Assembly (NCBI GenBank): GCA_037013495.1
Contig: CM072810.1
Coordinates: 22,513,343 to 22,577,342 of the forward strand
Length of the DNA stretch: 64,000 nt
Source: Hippophae tibetana
Lineage: Eukaryota > Streptophyta > Magnoliopsida > Rosales > Elaeagnaceae
Reading direction: 5' to 3'
In this document: piece after piece, positions 1 to 12,471 of the stretch
Position numbering within the stretch: position 1 is the stretch's first letter
Layout: every line of letters starts with the position of its first letter
Notes under the pieces: model-generated
What the model saw: only the letters and a program-made list of their open reading frames with translations
What the model was told of the DNA's origin: nothing
The model's database searches: none
Position numbers and translations under genes: made by a program

Positions 1-3000
1 CTATAAATCGAAGCTCTTTCCATCCGCGAAAGTGGATTGCTATCATAATGGCAAGAAATGATGTAGTTCGAATAATTTCCCAACTTATTCATTTAACAAT
101 AAATTCACAGGCCTTGTATATGGATTTAAGCAAGGTAACTTTGGCTTCAAAATGATATGGTATGCTAACAAAAATTTTCTCAATCTACTTTTTTTTCAAA
201 ATAGGTCCATCCAAATTGTACGAGTAGTTGATAATGTTTGAAAACCTCCATAGAATTTGTGCAAAACTTCATTCTCTTGTACGATATAGAGTTCAAAATT
301 TCTGTTCTGCTGCATAGTTCTAGATTTAGTTTTTTGCTCGAATGCCTATGTGAGTTCTCCAGAATGATTCATGTTGCTTGGAAGAAATAAAACAATAAAT
401 TCATTGAATTCATCATTTTAGAGCTCCGATTACCTTTTTTCAAAATCCTTAAAAAAAGGGTTATTCTTTCTAAGAAATTTAGTAAATCTTTAGGCAAGTA
501 GAGCTATTTTCTCTAAATTGGTATTCAAGTCATCATTTCTAACAATTGTGTCAAATCTATTTTCGGTGGGACCACAATCCTTGATGTCTATAAATCGAAG
601 CTCTTTCCTTTCGTGAAAGTGGTTTGCTATCATCTTGGCAAGAAGTCATGTAGTTCGAATAGTTTCCCAACTTATACATGTAACAATAAGTTCACAGTCC
701 TTGTATATGGATTTAAACAAGGTAACTTTGGCTTGAAAATGGTAAGGTAGGCTAACAACAATTTTCTCAATCTACTTTGTTTTCCAAATAGGTCCATCCA
801 AATTATACAAGTAGTTGATAATGTTTGAAAAACCTGCATAGAATTTGTGCAAAACTTCATCCTCTTGCACGATATAGAGTTCAAAATTTCTGTTCTGTTG
901 CATAGTTCTAGATTTAATTTTTTTCTCAAATGCCTATATGAGTGGTCTCAAAAATGTTTCATATTGCTTGGAAGAAATAAAAATATAAATTCATTGAATT
1001 AATCATTTTAGAGTTCCGATTACCTTTTTTTAAAATCCTTAAAAAAAGCTTATTCTTTCTAAGAAATTTATTAAATCTTTGGGAAAGTAGAGCCATTTTC
1101 TCTAAATTGGTATTAAAGTCATCATTTCTAACAATTGTGTCAAAAATATCTTCGGTGGGACCACAATCCTTGATGTCTATAAATCGAAGCTCTTTCCATC
1201 CGCGAAAGTGGATTGCTATCATTATGGGAAGAAATGATGTAGTTCGAATAATTTCCCAACTTATTCATTTAACAATAAGTTCAAAGGCCTTGTATATGGA
1301 TTTACACAAGGTAACTTTGGCTTGAAAATGATAAGGTAGGCTATCAACAATTTTCTCATTCTACTTTGTTTTCCAAATAGGTCCATCCAAATTGTACGAG
1401 TAGTTGATAATGTTTGAAAAACCTGCAATGAATTTGTGCAAAACGTCATCCTCTTGTATGATATAGAGTTCAAAATTTCTGTTCTGCTGCATAGTTCTAG
1501 ATTTAGTTTTTTGCTCAAATGCCTATGTGAGTTCTCCAAAATGTTTCATGTTGCTTGGAAGAAATAAAACAATAAATTCATTGAATTAATCATTTTAGAG
1601 CTCCGATTACCTTTTTTAAAAATCCTTAAAAAAAGGGTTATTCTTTCTAAGAAATTTAGTAAATCTTTTGGCAAGTAGAGCTATTTTCTCTAAATTAGTA
1701 TTCAAGTCATCATTTCTAACAATTGTGTCAAAAATATCTTCGGTGGGACCACAATCCTTGATGTCTATAAATCGAAGCTCTTTCCATCCGCGAAAGTGGA
1801 TTGCTATCATCATGGCAAGAAATGATGTAGTTCGAATAATTTCCCAACTTATTCATTTAACAATAAGTTCACAGGCCTTGTATATGGATTTAAACAAGGT
1901 AACTTTGGCTTGAAAATGATAAGGTAGGCTAACAACAATTTTCTCAATCTACTTTGTTTTCCAAATAGGTCCATCCAAATTGTACGAGTAGTTGATATTG
2001 TTTGAAAAACCTGCATAGAATTTGTGCAAAACTTCATTCTCTTGTACGATATAGAGTTCAAAATTTCTGTTCTGCTGCATAGTTCTAAATTTAGTTTTTT
2101 TCTCAAATGCCTATGTGAGTTCTCAAAAATGATTCATGTTGCTTGGAAGAAATAAAACAATAAATTCATTGAATTAATCATTTTAGAGCTCCGATTACCT
2201 TTTTTAAAAATCCTTAAAAAAAGGGTTATTCTTTCTAAGAAATTTAGTAAATCTTTGGGCAAGTAGAGCTATTTTCTCTAAATTAGTATTCAAGTCATCA
2301 TTTCTAACAATTGTGTCAAAAATATCTTCGGTGGGACCACAATCCTTGATGTCTATAAATCGAAGCTCTTTCCATCCGCGAAAGTGGATTGCTATCATCA
2401 TGGCAAGAAATGATGTAGTTCGAATAATTTCCCAACTTATTCATTTAATAATAAGTTCACAGGCCTTGTATATGGATTTAAACAAGGTAACTTTGGCTTG
2501 AAAATGATAAGGTAGGCTAACAACAATTTTCTCAATCTACTTTGTTTTCCAAATAGGTCCATCCAAATTGTACGAGTAGTTGATATTGTTTGAAAAACCT
2601 GCATAGAATTTGTGCAAAACTTCATTCTCTTGTACGATATAGAGTTCAAAATTTCTGTTCTGCTGCATAGTTCTAGATTTAGTTTTTTTCTCAAATGCCT
2701 ATGTGAGTTCTCAAAAATGATTCATGTTGCTTGGAAGAAATAAAACAATAAATTCATTGAATTAATCATTTTACAGCTCCGATTACCTTTTTTTAAATCC
2801 TTAAAAAATGGGTTATTCTTTGTAAGAAATTTACTAAATCTTCGGGCAAGTATAGCCATTTTCTCTAAATTGGTATTACAGTCATCATTTCTAATAATTG
2901 TGTCAAAAATATATTCGGTGGGACGATAATCCTTGATGCCTATAAATCGAAGCTCTTTCCATCCGCGAAAGTGGATTGCTATCATCTTGGTAACAAGTCA

Positions 3001-5409
3001 TGTAGTTCGAATAATTTCCCAACTTATTCATTTAACAATAAGGTCACATGCCTTTTATATGTATTTAAACAAGGTAACTTTGGCTTGAAAATGATAAGGT
3101 AGCCTAACAACAATTTTCTCAATCTACTTTCTTTTCCAAATAGGTCCATCCAAATTGTACTAGTAGTTGATAATGTTTGAAAAACCTGCATAGAATTTGT
3201 GCAAAACTGCATCCTCTTACACGATATAGAGTTCAAAATTTATGTTCGGTTGCATAGTTCTAGATATAGTTTTTTGCTCAAATTCCTATATGAGTGGTCT
3301 CCAAAAAATTTCATGTTGCTTGGAAGAAATAAAACTATAAATTCATTGAATTAATCATTTTAGAGCTCCGATTAACTTTTTTTTAAAAGCCTTAAAAAAA
3401 TGGTTATTCTTTCTAAGAAATTTAGTAAATCTTTGGAAAAGTAGAGCCATTTTATCTAAATTGGTAACAAAGTCATCATTTCTAACAATTGTGTCAAAAA
3501 TATCTTCCCTGGGACCACAATCCTTGATGTCTATAAATCGAAGCTCTTTCCATCCGCGAAAGTGGATTGCTATCATTTTGGCAAGAAATGATGTAGTTCG
3601 AATAATTTCCCAACTTATTCATTTAACAATAAGTTCACAGGCCGTGTATATGGATTTAAACAAGGTAACTTTGGCTTCAAAATGATATGGTATGCTAACA
3701 AAAATTTTCTCAATCTACTTTGTTTTCCAAATAGGTCCATCCAAATTGTACGAGTAGTTGATAATGTTTGAAAACCTCCATCGAATTTGTGCAAAACTTC
3801 ATTCTCTTGTACGATATAGAGTTCAAAATTTCTGTTCTGTTGCATAGTTCTAGATTTAATTTTTTTCTCAAATGCGTATATGAGTGGTCTCCAAAATGTT
3901 TCATGTTGCTTGGAAGAAATAAAAATATAAATTCATTGAATTAATCATTTTAGAGCCCCGATTACCTTTTTTTTAAAATCCTTAAAAAAGGGTTATTCTT
4001 TCTAAGAAATTTATTAAATCTTTGGGAAAATAGAGCCATTTTCTCTAAATTGGTATTAAAGTCATCATTTCTAACAATTGTCTCAAAAATATATTCGGTG
4101 GGACCACAATCCTTGATGTCTATAAATCGAAGCTCTTTCCATCCGCGAAAGTCGATTGCTATCATTTTGGCAAGAAATGATGTAGTTCGAATAATTTCCC
4201 AACTTATTCATTTAACAATAAGTTCACAGGCCGTGTATATGGATTTAAACAAGGTAACTTTGGCTTCAAAATGATATGGTAGGCTAACAAAATTTTTCTC
4301 AATCTACTTTGTTTTCCATATAGGTCCATCCAAATTGTACGAGTAGTTGATAATGTTTGAAAAACCTCCATAGAATTTGTGCAAAACTTCATTCTCTTGT
4401 AGGATATAGATTTCAAAATTTCTGTTCTGCTGCATAGTTCTAGATTTAGTTTTTTGCTGAAATGAGTATATGAGTGGTCTCCAAAATATTTCATGTTGCT
4501 TGGAAGAAATAAAAATATAAATTCATTGAATTAATCATTTTAGAGCTCCGATTACCTTTTTTTAAAATCCTTAAAAAAGGGTTATTCTTTCAAAGAAGTT
4601 TATTAAATCTTTGGGAAAGTAGAGCCATTTTCTCTAAATTGGTATTAAAGTCATCATTTCTAACAATTGTGTCAAAAATATCTTCGGTGGGACCACAATC
4701 CTTGATGTCTATAAATCGAAGCTCTTTCCATCCGCGAAAGTGGATTGCTATCATAGTGGCAAGAAATGATGTAGTTCGAATAATTTCCCAACTTATTCAT
4801 TTAACAATAAATTCACAGGCCTTGTATATGGATTTAAACAAGGTAACTTTGGCTTCAAAATGATATGGTATGCTAACAAAAATTTTCTCAATCTACTTTG
4901 TTTTCAAAATAGGTCCATCCAAATTGTACGAGTAGTTGATAATGTTTGAAAACCTCCATAGAATTTTTGCAAAACTTCATTCTCTTGTACGATATAGAGT
5001 TCAAAATTTCTGTTCTGCTGCATAGTTCTAGATTTAGTTTTTTGCTCGAATGCCTATGTGAGTTCTCCAGAATGATTCATGTTGCTTGGAAGAAATAAAA
5101 CAATAAATTCATTGAATTCATCATTTTAGAGCTCCGATTACCTTTTTTCAAAATCCTTAAAAAAAAGGTTATTCTTTCTAAGAAATTTAGTAAATCTTTA
5201 GGCAAGTAGAGCTATTTTCTCTAAATTGGTATTCAAGTCATCATTTCTAACAATTGTGTCAAATCTATTTTCGGTGGGACCACAATCCTTGATGTCTATA
5301 AATCGAAGCTCTTTCCTTCCGTGAAAGTGGTTTGCTATCATCTTGGCAAGAAGTCATGTAGTTCGAATAGTTTCCCAACTTATACATGTAACAATAAGTT
5401 CACAGTCCT
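1..5409. repeat. Block A: mixed units, related to blocks B and C
   Basis: Unit anchors lie at 518, 1107, 1695, 2283, 2870, 3461, 4050, 4639 and 5226. The types run c-like, a, b, b, g, d, then two plain units and a c-like one. Three long-range matches stand out. Bases 1-1868 match 20008-21875 at offset 20007. Bases 1 to about 760 match 4709 to about 5468 at offset 4708 (eight units). About 2.6-4.3 kb matches 6.7-8.4 kb at offset 4116 (seven units). The two b units at 1695 and 2283 are almost identical neighbours. No internal HOR is regular here, so this block looks like older material from which block B was amplified. No gene is seen. Confidence 0.85.
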
Positions 5410-8400
5410 TGTATATGGATTTAAACAAGGTAACTTTGGCTTGAAAATGGTAAGGTAGGCTAACGACAATTTTCTCAATCTACTTTGTTTTCAAAATAGG
5501 TCCATCCAAATTGTACGAGTAGTTGATAATGTTTGAAAACCTCCATAGAATTTGTGCAAAACTTCATTCTCTTGTACGATATAGAGTTCAAAATTTCTGT
5601 TCTGCTGCATAGTTCTAGATTTAGTTTTTTGCTCGAATGCCTATGTGAGTTCTCCAGAATGATTCATGTTGCTTGGAAGAAATAAAACAATAAATTCATT
5701 GAATTAATCATTTTAGAGTTCCGATTACCTTTTTTTAAAATCCTTAAAAAAAGCTTATTCTTTCTAAGAAATTTATTAAATCTTTGGGAAAGTAGAGCCA
5801 TTTTCTCTAAATTGGTATTAAAGTCATCATTTCTAACAATTGTGTCAAAAATATCTTCGGTGGGACCACAATCCTTGATGTCTATAAATCGAAGCTCTTT
5901 CCATCCGCGAAAGTGGATTGCTATCATTATGGGAAGAAATGATGTAGTTCGAATAATTTCCCAACTTATTCATTTAACAATAAGTTCACAGGCCTTGTAT
6001 ATGGATTTACACAAGGTAACTTTCGCTTGAAAATGATAAGGTAGGTTATCAACAATTTTCTCAATCTACTTTGTTTTCCAAATAGGTCCATCCAAATTGT
6101 ACGAGTAGTTGATAATGTTTGAAAAACCTGCATTGAATTTGTGCAAAACGTCATCCTCTTGAATGATATAGAGTTCAAAATTTCTGTTCTGCTGCATAGT
6201 TCTAGATTTAGTTTTTTGCTCAAATGCCTATGTGAGTTCTCCAAAATGTTTCATGTTGCTTGGAAGAAATAAAACAATAAATTCATTGAATTAATCATTT
6301 TAGAGCTCCGATTACCTTTTTTAAAAATCCTTAAAAAAAGGGTTATTCTTTCTAAGAAATTTAGTAAATCTTTGGGCAAGTAGAGCTATTTCTCTAAATT
6401 GGTATTAAAGTCATCATTTCTAACAATTGTGTCAAAAATATCTTCGGTGGGACCACAATCCTTGATGTCTATAAATCGAAGCTCTTTCCATCCGCGAAAG
6501 TGGATTGCTATCATCATGGCAAGAAATGATGTAGTTCGAATAATTTCCCAACTTATTCATTTAACAATAAGTTCACAGGCCTTGTATATGGATTTAAACA
6601 AGGTAACTTTGGCCTGAAAATGATAAGGTAGGCTAACAACAATTTTCTCAATCTACTTTGTTTTCCAAATAGGTCCATCCAAATTGTACGAGTGGTTGAT
6701 AATGTTTGAAAAACCTGCATAGAATTTGTGCAAAACTTCATTCTCTTGTACGATATAGAGTTCAAAATTTCTGTTCTGCTGCATAGTTCTAGATTTAGTT
6801 TTTTTCTCAAATGCCTATGTGAGTTCTCAAAAATGATTCATGTTGCTTGGATGAAATAAAACAATAAATTCATTGAATTAATCATTTTACAGCTCCGATT
6901 ACCTTTTTTTAAATCCTTAAAAAATGGGTTATTCTTTGTAAGAAATTTACTAAATCTTCGGGCAAGTATAGCCATTTTCTCTAAATTGGTATTACAGTCA
7001 TCATTTCTAATAATTGTGTCAAAAATATATTCGGTGGGACGATAATCCTTGATGCCTATAAATCGAAGCTCTTTCCATCCGCGAAAGTGGATTGCTATCA
7101 TCTTGGTAACAAGTCATGTAGTTCGAATAATTTCCCAACTTATTCATTTAACAATAAGGTCACATGCCTTTTATATGTATTTAAACAAGGTAACTTTGGC
7201 TTGAAAATGATAAGGTAGCCTAACAACAATTTTCTCAATCTACTTTCTTTTCCAAATAGGTCCATCCAAATTGTACTAGTAGTTGATAATGTTTGAAAAA
7301 CCTGCATAGAATTTGTGCAAAACTGCATCCTCTTGCACGATATAGAGTTCAAAATTTATGTTCGGTTGCATAGTTCTAGATATAGTTTTTTGCTCAAATT
7401 CCTATATGAGTGGTCTCCAAAAAATTTCATGTTGCTTGGAAGAAATAAAACTATAAATTCATTGAATTAATCATTTTAGAGCTCCGATTAACTTTTTTTT
7501 AAAATCCTTAAAAAAATGGTTATTCTTTCTAAGAAATTTAGTAAATCTTTGGAAAAGTAGAGCCATTTTATCTAAATTGGTAACAAAGTCATCATTTCTA
7601 ACAATTGTGTCAAAAATATCTTCCCTGGGACCACAATCCTTGATGTCTATAAATCGAAGCTCTTTCTATCCGCGAAAGTGGATTGCTATCATTTTGGCAA
7701 GAAATGATGTAGTTCGAATAATTTCCCAACTTATTCATTTAACAATAAGTTCACAGGCCGTGTATATGGATTTAAACAAGGTAACTTTGGCTTCAAAATG
7801 ATATGGTATGCTAACAAAAATTTTCTCAATCTACTTTGTTTTCCAAATAGGTCCATCCAAATTGTACGAGTAGTTGATAATGTTTGCAAACCTCCATCGA
7901 ATTTGTGCAAAACTTCATTCTCTTGTACGATATAGAGTTCAAAATTTCTGTTCTGTTGCATAGTTCTAGATTTAATTTTTTTCTCAAATGCGTATATGAG
8001 TGGTCTCCAAAATGTTTCATGTTGCTTGGAAGAAATAAAAATATAAATTCATTGAATTAATCATTTTAGAGATCCGATTACCTTTTTTTTTAAATCCTTA
8101 AAAAAGGGTTATTCTTTCTAAGAAATTTATTAAATCTTTGGGAAAATAGAGCCATTTTCTCTAAATTGGTATTAAAGTCATCATTTCTAACAATTGTCTC
8201 AAAAATATATTCGGTGGGACGAGAATGCTTGATGTCTATAAATCGAAGCTCTTTCCATCCGCGAAAGTGGATTGCTATCATTTTGGCAAGAAATGATGTA
8301 GTTCGAATAATTTCCCAACTTATTCATTTAACAATAAGGTCACATGCCTTTTATATGTATTTAAGCAAGGTAACTTTGGCTTGAAAATGATAAGGTAGCC

Positions 8401-8940
8401 TAACAACAATTTTCTCAATCTACTTTCTTTTCCAAATAGGTCCATCCAAATTGTACTAGTAGTTGATAATGTTTGAAAAACCTGCATAGAATTTGTGCAA
8501 AACTGCATCCTCTTGCACGATATAGAGTTCAAAATTTATGTTCGGTTGCATAGTTCTAGATATAGTTTTTTGCTCAAATTCCTATATGAGTGGTCTCCAA
8601 AAAATTTCATGTTGCTTGGAAGAAATAAAACTATAAATTCATTGAATTAATCATTTTAGAGCTCCGATTAACTTTTTTTTAAAATCCTTAAAAAAATGGT
8701 TATTCTTTCTAAGAAATTTAGTAAATCTTTGGAAAAGTAGAGCCATTTTATCTAAATTGGTAACAAAGTCATCATTTCTAACAATTGTGTCAAAAATATC
8801 TTCCCTGGGACCACAATCCTTGATGTCTATAAATCGAAGCTCTTTCCATCCGCGAAAGTGGATTGCAATCATCTTGGCAAGAAGTGATGTAGTTCGAATA
8901 GTTTCACAACTTATACATCTAAAAATAAGTTCACAGGCCT
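5410..8940. repeat. Block B, copy 1 of a six-unit HOR (3531 bp)
   Basis: Unit anchors are 5812, 6399, 6986, 7577, 8166 and 8757, with spacings 587, 587, 591, 589, 591 and then 586 to the next copy. Each unit recurs exactly 3531 bp later at 9343, 9930, 10517, 11108, 11697 and 12288. The start is placed between 5405 (GTCC here, GGCC in copy 2) and 5465, where the two sequences become the same. Single differences from copy 2 are rare, for example A at 6107 against G at 9638. Types in order are a, a plain unit, g, d, a plain core with a g tail, and d. Confidence 0.92.
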
Positions 8941-11900
8941 TGTATATGGATTTAAACAAGGTAACTTTGGCTTGAAAATGGTAAGGTAGGCTAACAACAA
9001 TTTTCTCAATCTACTTTGTTTTCAAAATAGGTCCATCCAAATTGTACGAGTAGTTGATAATGTTTGAAAACCTCCATAGAATTTGTGCAAAACTTCATTC
9101 TCTTGTACGATATAGAGTTCAAAATTTCTGTTCTGCTGCATAGTTCTAGATTTAGTTTTTTGCTCGAATGCCTATGTGAGTTCTCCAGAATGATTCATGT
9201 TGCTTGGAAGAAATAAAACAATAAATTCATTGAATTAATCATTTTAGAGTTCCGATTACCTTTTTTTAAAATCCTTAAAAAAAGCTTATTCTTTCTAAGA
9301 AATTTATTAAATCTTTGGGAAAGTAGAGCCATTTTCTCTAAATTGGTATTAAAGTCATCATTTCTAACAATTGTGTCAAAAATATCTTCGGTGGGACCAC
9401 AATCCTTGATGTCTATAAATCGAAGCTCTTTCCATCCGCGAAAGTGGATTGCTATCATTATGGGAAGAAATGATGTAGTTCGAATAATTTCCCAACTTAT
9501 TCATTTAACAATAAGTTCACAGGCCTTGTATATGGATTTACACAAGGTAACTTTCGCTTGAAAATGATAAGGTAGGTTATCAACAATTTTCTCAATCTAC
9601 TTTGTTTTCCAAATAGGTCCATCCAAATTGTACGAGTGGTTGATAATGTTTGAAAAACCTGCATTGAATTTGTGCAAAACGTCATCCTCTTGAATGATAT
9701 AGAGTTCAAAATTTCTGTTCTGCTGCATAGTTCTAGATTTAGTTTTTTGCTCAAATGCCTATGTGAGTTCTCCAAAATGTTTCATGTTGCTTGGAAGAAA
9801 TAAAACAATAAATTCATTGAATTAATCATTTTAGAGCTCCGATTACCTTTTTTAAAAATCCTTAAAAAAAGGGTTATTCTTTCTAAGAAATTTAGTAAAT
9901 CTTTGGGCAAGTAGAGCTATTTCTCTAAATTGGTATTAAAGTCATCATTTCTAACAATTGTGTCAAAAATATCTTCGGTGGGACCACAATCCTTGATGTC
10001 TATAAATCGAAGCTCTTTCCATCCGCGAAAGTGGATTGCTATCATCATGGCAAGAAATGATGTAGTTCGAATAATTTCCCAACTTATTCATTTAACAATA
10101 AGTTCACAGGCCTTGTATATGGATTTAAACAAGGTAACTTTGGCCTGAAAATGATAAGGTAGGCTAACAACAATTTTCTCAATCTACTTTGTTTTCCAAA
10201 TAGGTCCATCCAAATTGTACGAGTGGTTGATAATGTTTGAAAAACCTGCATAGAATTTGTGCAAAACTTCATTCTCTTGTACGATATAGAGTTCAAAATT
10301 TCTGTTCTGCTGCATAGTTCTAGATTTAGTTTTTTTCTCAAATGCCTATGTGAGTTCTCAAAAATGATTCATGTTGCTTGGATGAAATAAAACAATAAAT
10401 TCATTGAATTAATCATTTTACAGCTCCGATTACCTTTTTTTAAATCCTTAAAAAATGGGTTATTCTTTGTAAGAAATTTACTAAATCTTCGGGCAAGTAT
10501 AGCCATTTTCTCTAAATTGGTATTACAGTCATCATTTCTAATAATTGTGTCAAAAATATATTCGGTGGGACGATAATCCTTGATGCCTATAAATCGAAGC
10601 TCTTTCCATCCGCGAAAGTGGATTGCTATCATCTTGGTAACAAGTCATGTAGTTCGAATAATTTCCCAACTTATTCATTTAACAATAAGGTCACATGCCT
10701 TTTATATGTATTTAAACAAGGTAACTTTGGCTTGAAAATGATAAGGTAGCCTAACAACAATTTTCTCAATCTACTTTCTTTTCCAAATAGGTCCATCCAA
10801 ATTGTACTAGTAGTTGATAATGTTTGAAAAACCTGCATAGAATTTGTGCAAAACTGCATCCTCTTGCACGATATAGAGTTCAAAATTTATGTTCGGTTGC
10901 ATAGTTCTAGATATAGTTTTTTGCTCAAATTCCTATATGAGTGGTCTCCAAAAAATTTCATGTTGCTTGGAAGAAATAAAACTATAAATTCATTGAATTA
11001 ATCATTTTAGAGCTCCGATTAACTTTTTTTTAAAATCCTTAAAAAAATGGTTATTCTTTCTAAGAAATTTAGTAAATCTTTGGAAAAGTAGAGCCATTTT
11101 ATCTAAATTGGTAACAAAGTCATCATTTCTAACAATTGTGTCAAAAATATCTTCCCTGGGACCACAATCCTTGATGTCTATAAATCGAAGCTCTTTCTAT
11201 CCGCGAAAGTGGATTGCTATCATTTTGGCAAGAAATGATGTAGTTCGAATAATTTCCCAACTTATTCATTTAACAATAAGTTCACAGGCCGTGTATATGG
11301 ATTTAAACAAGGTAACTTTGGCTTCAAAATGATATGGTATGCTAACAAAAATTTTCTCAATCTACTTTGTTTTCCAAATAGGTCCATCCAAATTGTACGA
11401 GTAGTTGATAATGTTTGCAAACCTCCATCGAATTTGTGCAAAACTTCATTCTCTTGTACGATATAGAGTTCAAAATTTCTGTTCTGTTGCATAGTTCTAG
11501 ATTTAATTTTTTTCTCAAATGCGTATATGAGTGGTCTCCAAAATGTTTCATGTTGCTTGGAAGAAATAAAAATATAAATTCATTGAATTAATCATTTTAG
11601 AGATCCGATTACCTTTTTTTTTAAATCCTTAAAAAAGGGTTATTCTTTCTAAGAAATTTATTAAATCTTTGGGAAAATAGAGCCATTTTCTCTAAATTGG
11701 TATTAAAGTCATCATTTCTAACAATTGTCTCAAAAATATATTCGGTGGGACGAGAATGCTTGATGTCTATAAATCGAAGCTCTTTCCATCCGCGAAAGTG
11801 GATTGCTATCATTTTGGCAAGAAATGATGTAGTTCGAATAATTTCCCAACTTATTCATTTAACAATAAGGTCACATGCCTTTTATATGTATTTAAGCAAG

Positions 11901-12471
11901 GTAACTTTGGCTTGAAAATGATAAGGTAGCCTAACAACAATTTTCTCAATCTACTTTCTTTTCCAAATAGGTCCATCCAAATTGTACTAGTAGTTGATAA
12001 TGTTTGAAAAACCTGCATAGAATTTGTGCAAAACTGCATCCTCTTGCACGATATAGAGTTCAAAATTTATGTTCGGTTGCATAGTTCTAGATATAGTTTT
12101 TTGCTCAAATTCCTATATGAGTGGTCTCCAAAAAATTTCATGTTGCTTGGAAGAAATAAAACTATAAATTCATTGAATTAATCATTTTAGAGCTCCGATT
12201 AACTTTTTTTTAAAATCCTTAAAAAAATGGTTATTCTTTCTAAGAAATTTAGTAAATCTTTGGAAAAGTAGAGCCATTTTATCTAAATTGGTAACAAAGT
12301 CATCATTTCTAACAATTGTGTCAAAAATATCTTCCCTGGGACCACAATCCTTGATGTCTATAAATCGAAGCTCTTTCCATCCGCGAAAGTGGATTGCAAT
12401 CATCTTGGCAAGAAGTGATGTAGTTCGAATAGTTTCACAACTTATACATCTAAAAATAAGTTCACAGGCCT
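8941..12471. repeat. Block B, copy 2 of the six-unit HOR (3531 bp)
   Basis: Unit anchors are 9343, 9930, 10517, 11108, 11697 and 12288. Shared private marks confirm the register: TCTTTCTATCCGCG near 11190 (also near 7660 and 14720) and GTTTGCAAACCTCC near 11413 (also near 7882 and 14944). G at 9638 is shared with copy 3 (13169) but not copy 1, so copies 2 and 3 are the closer pair at that site. Confidence 0.93.
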
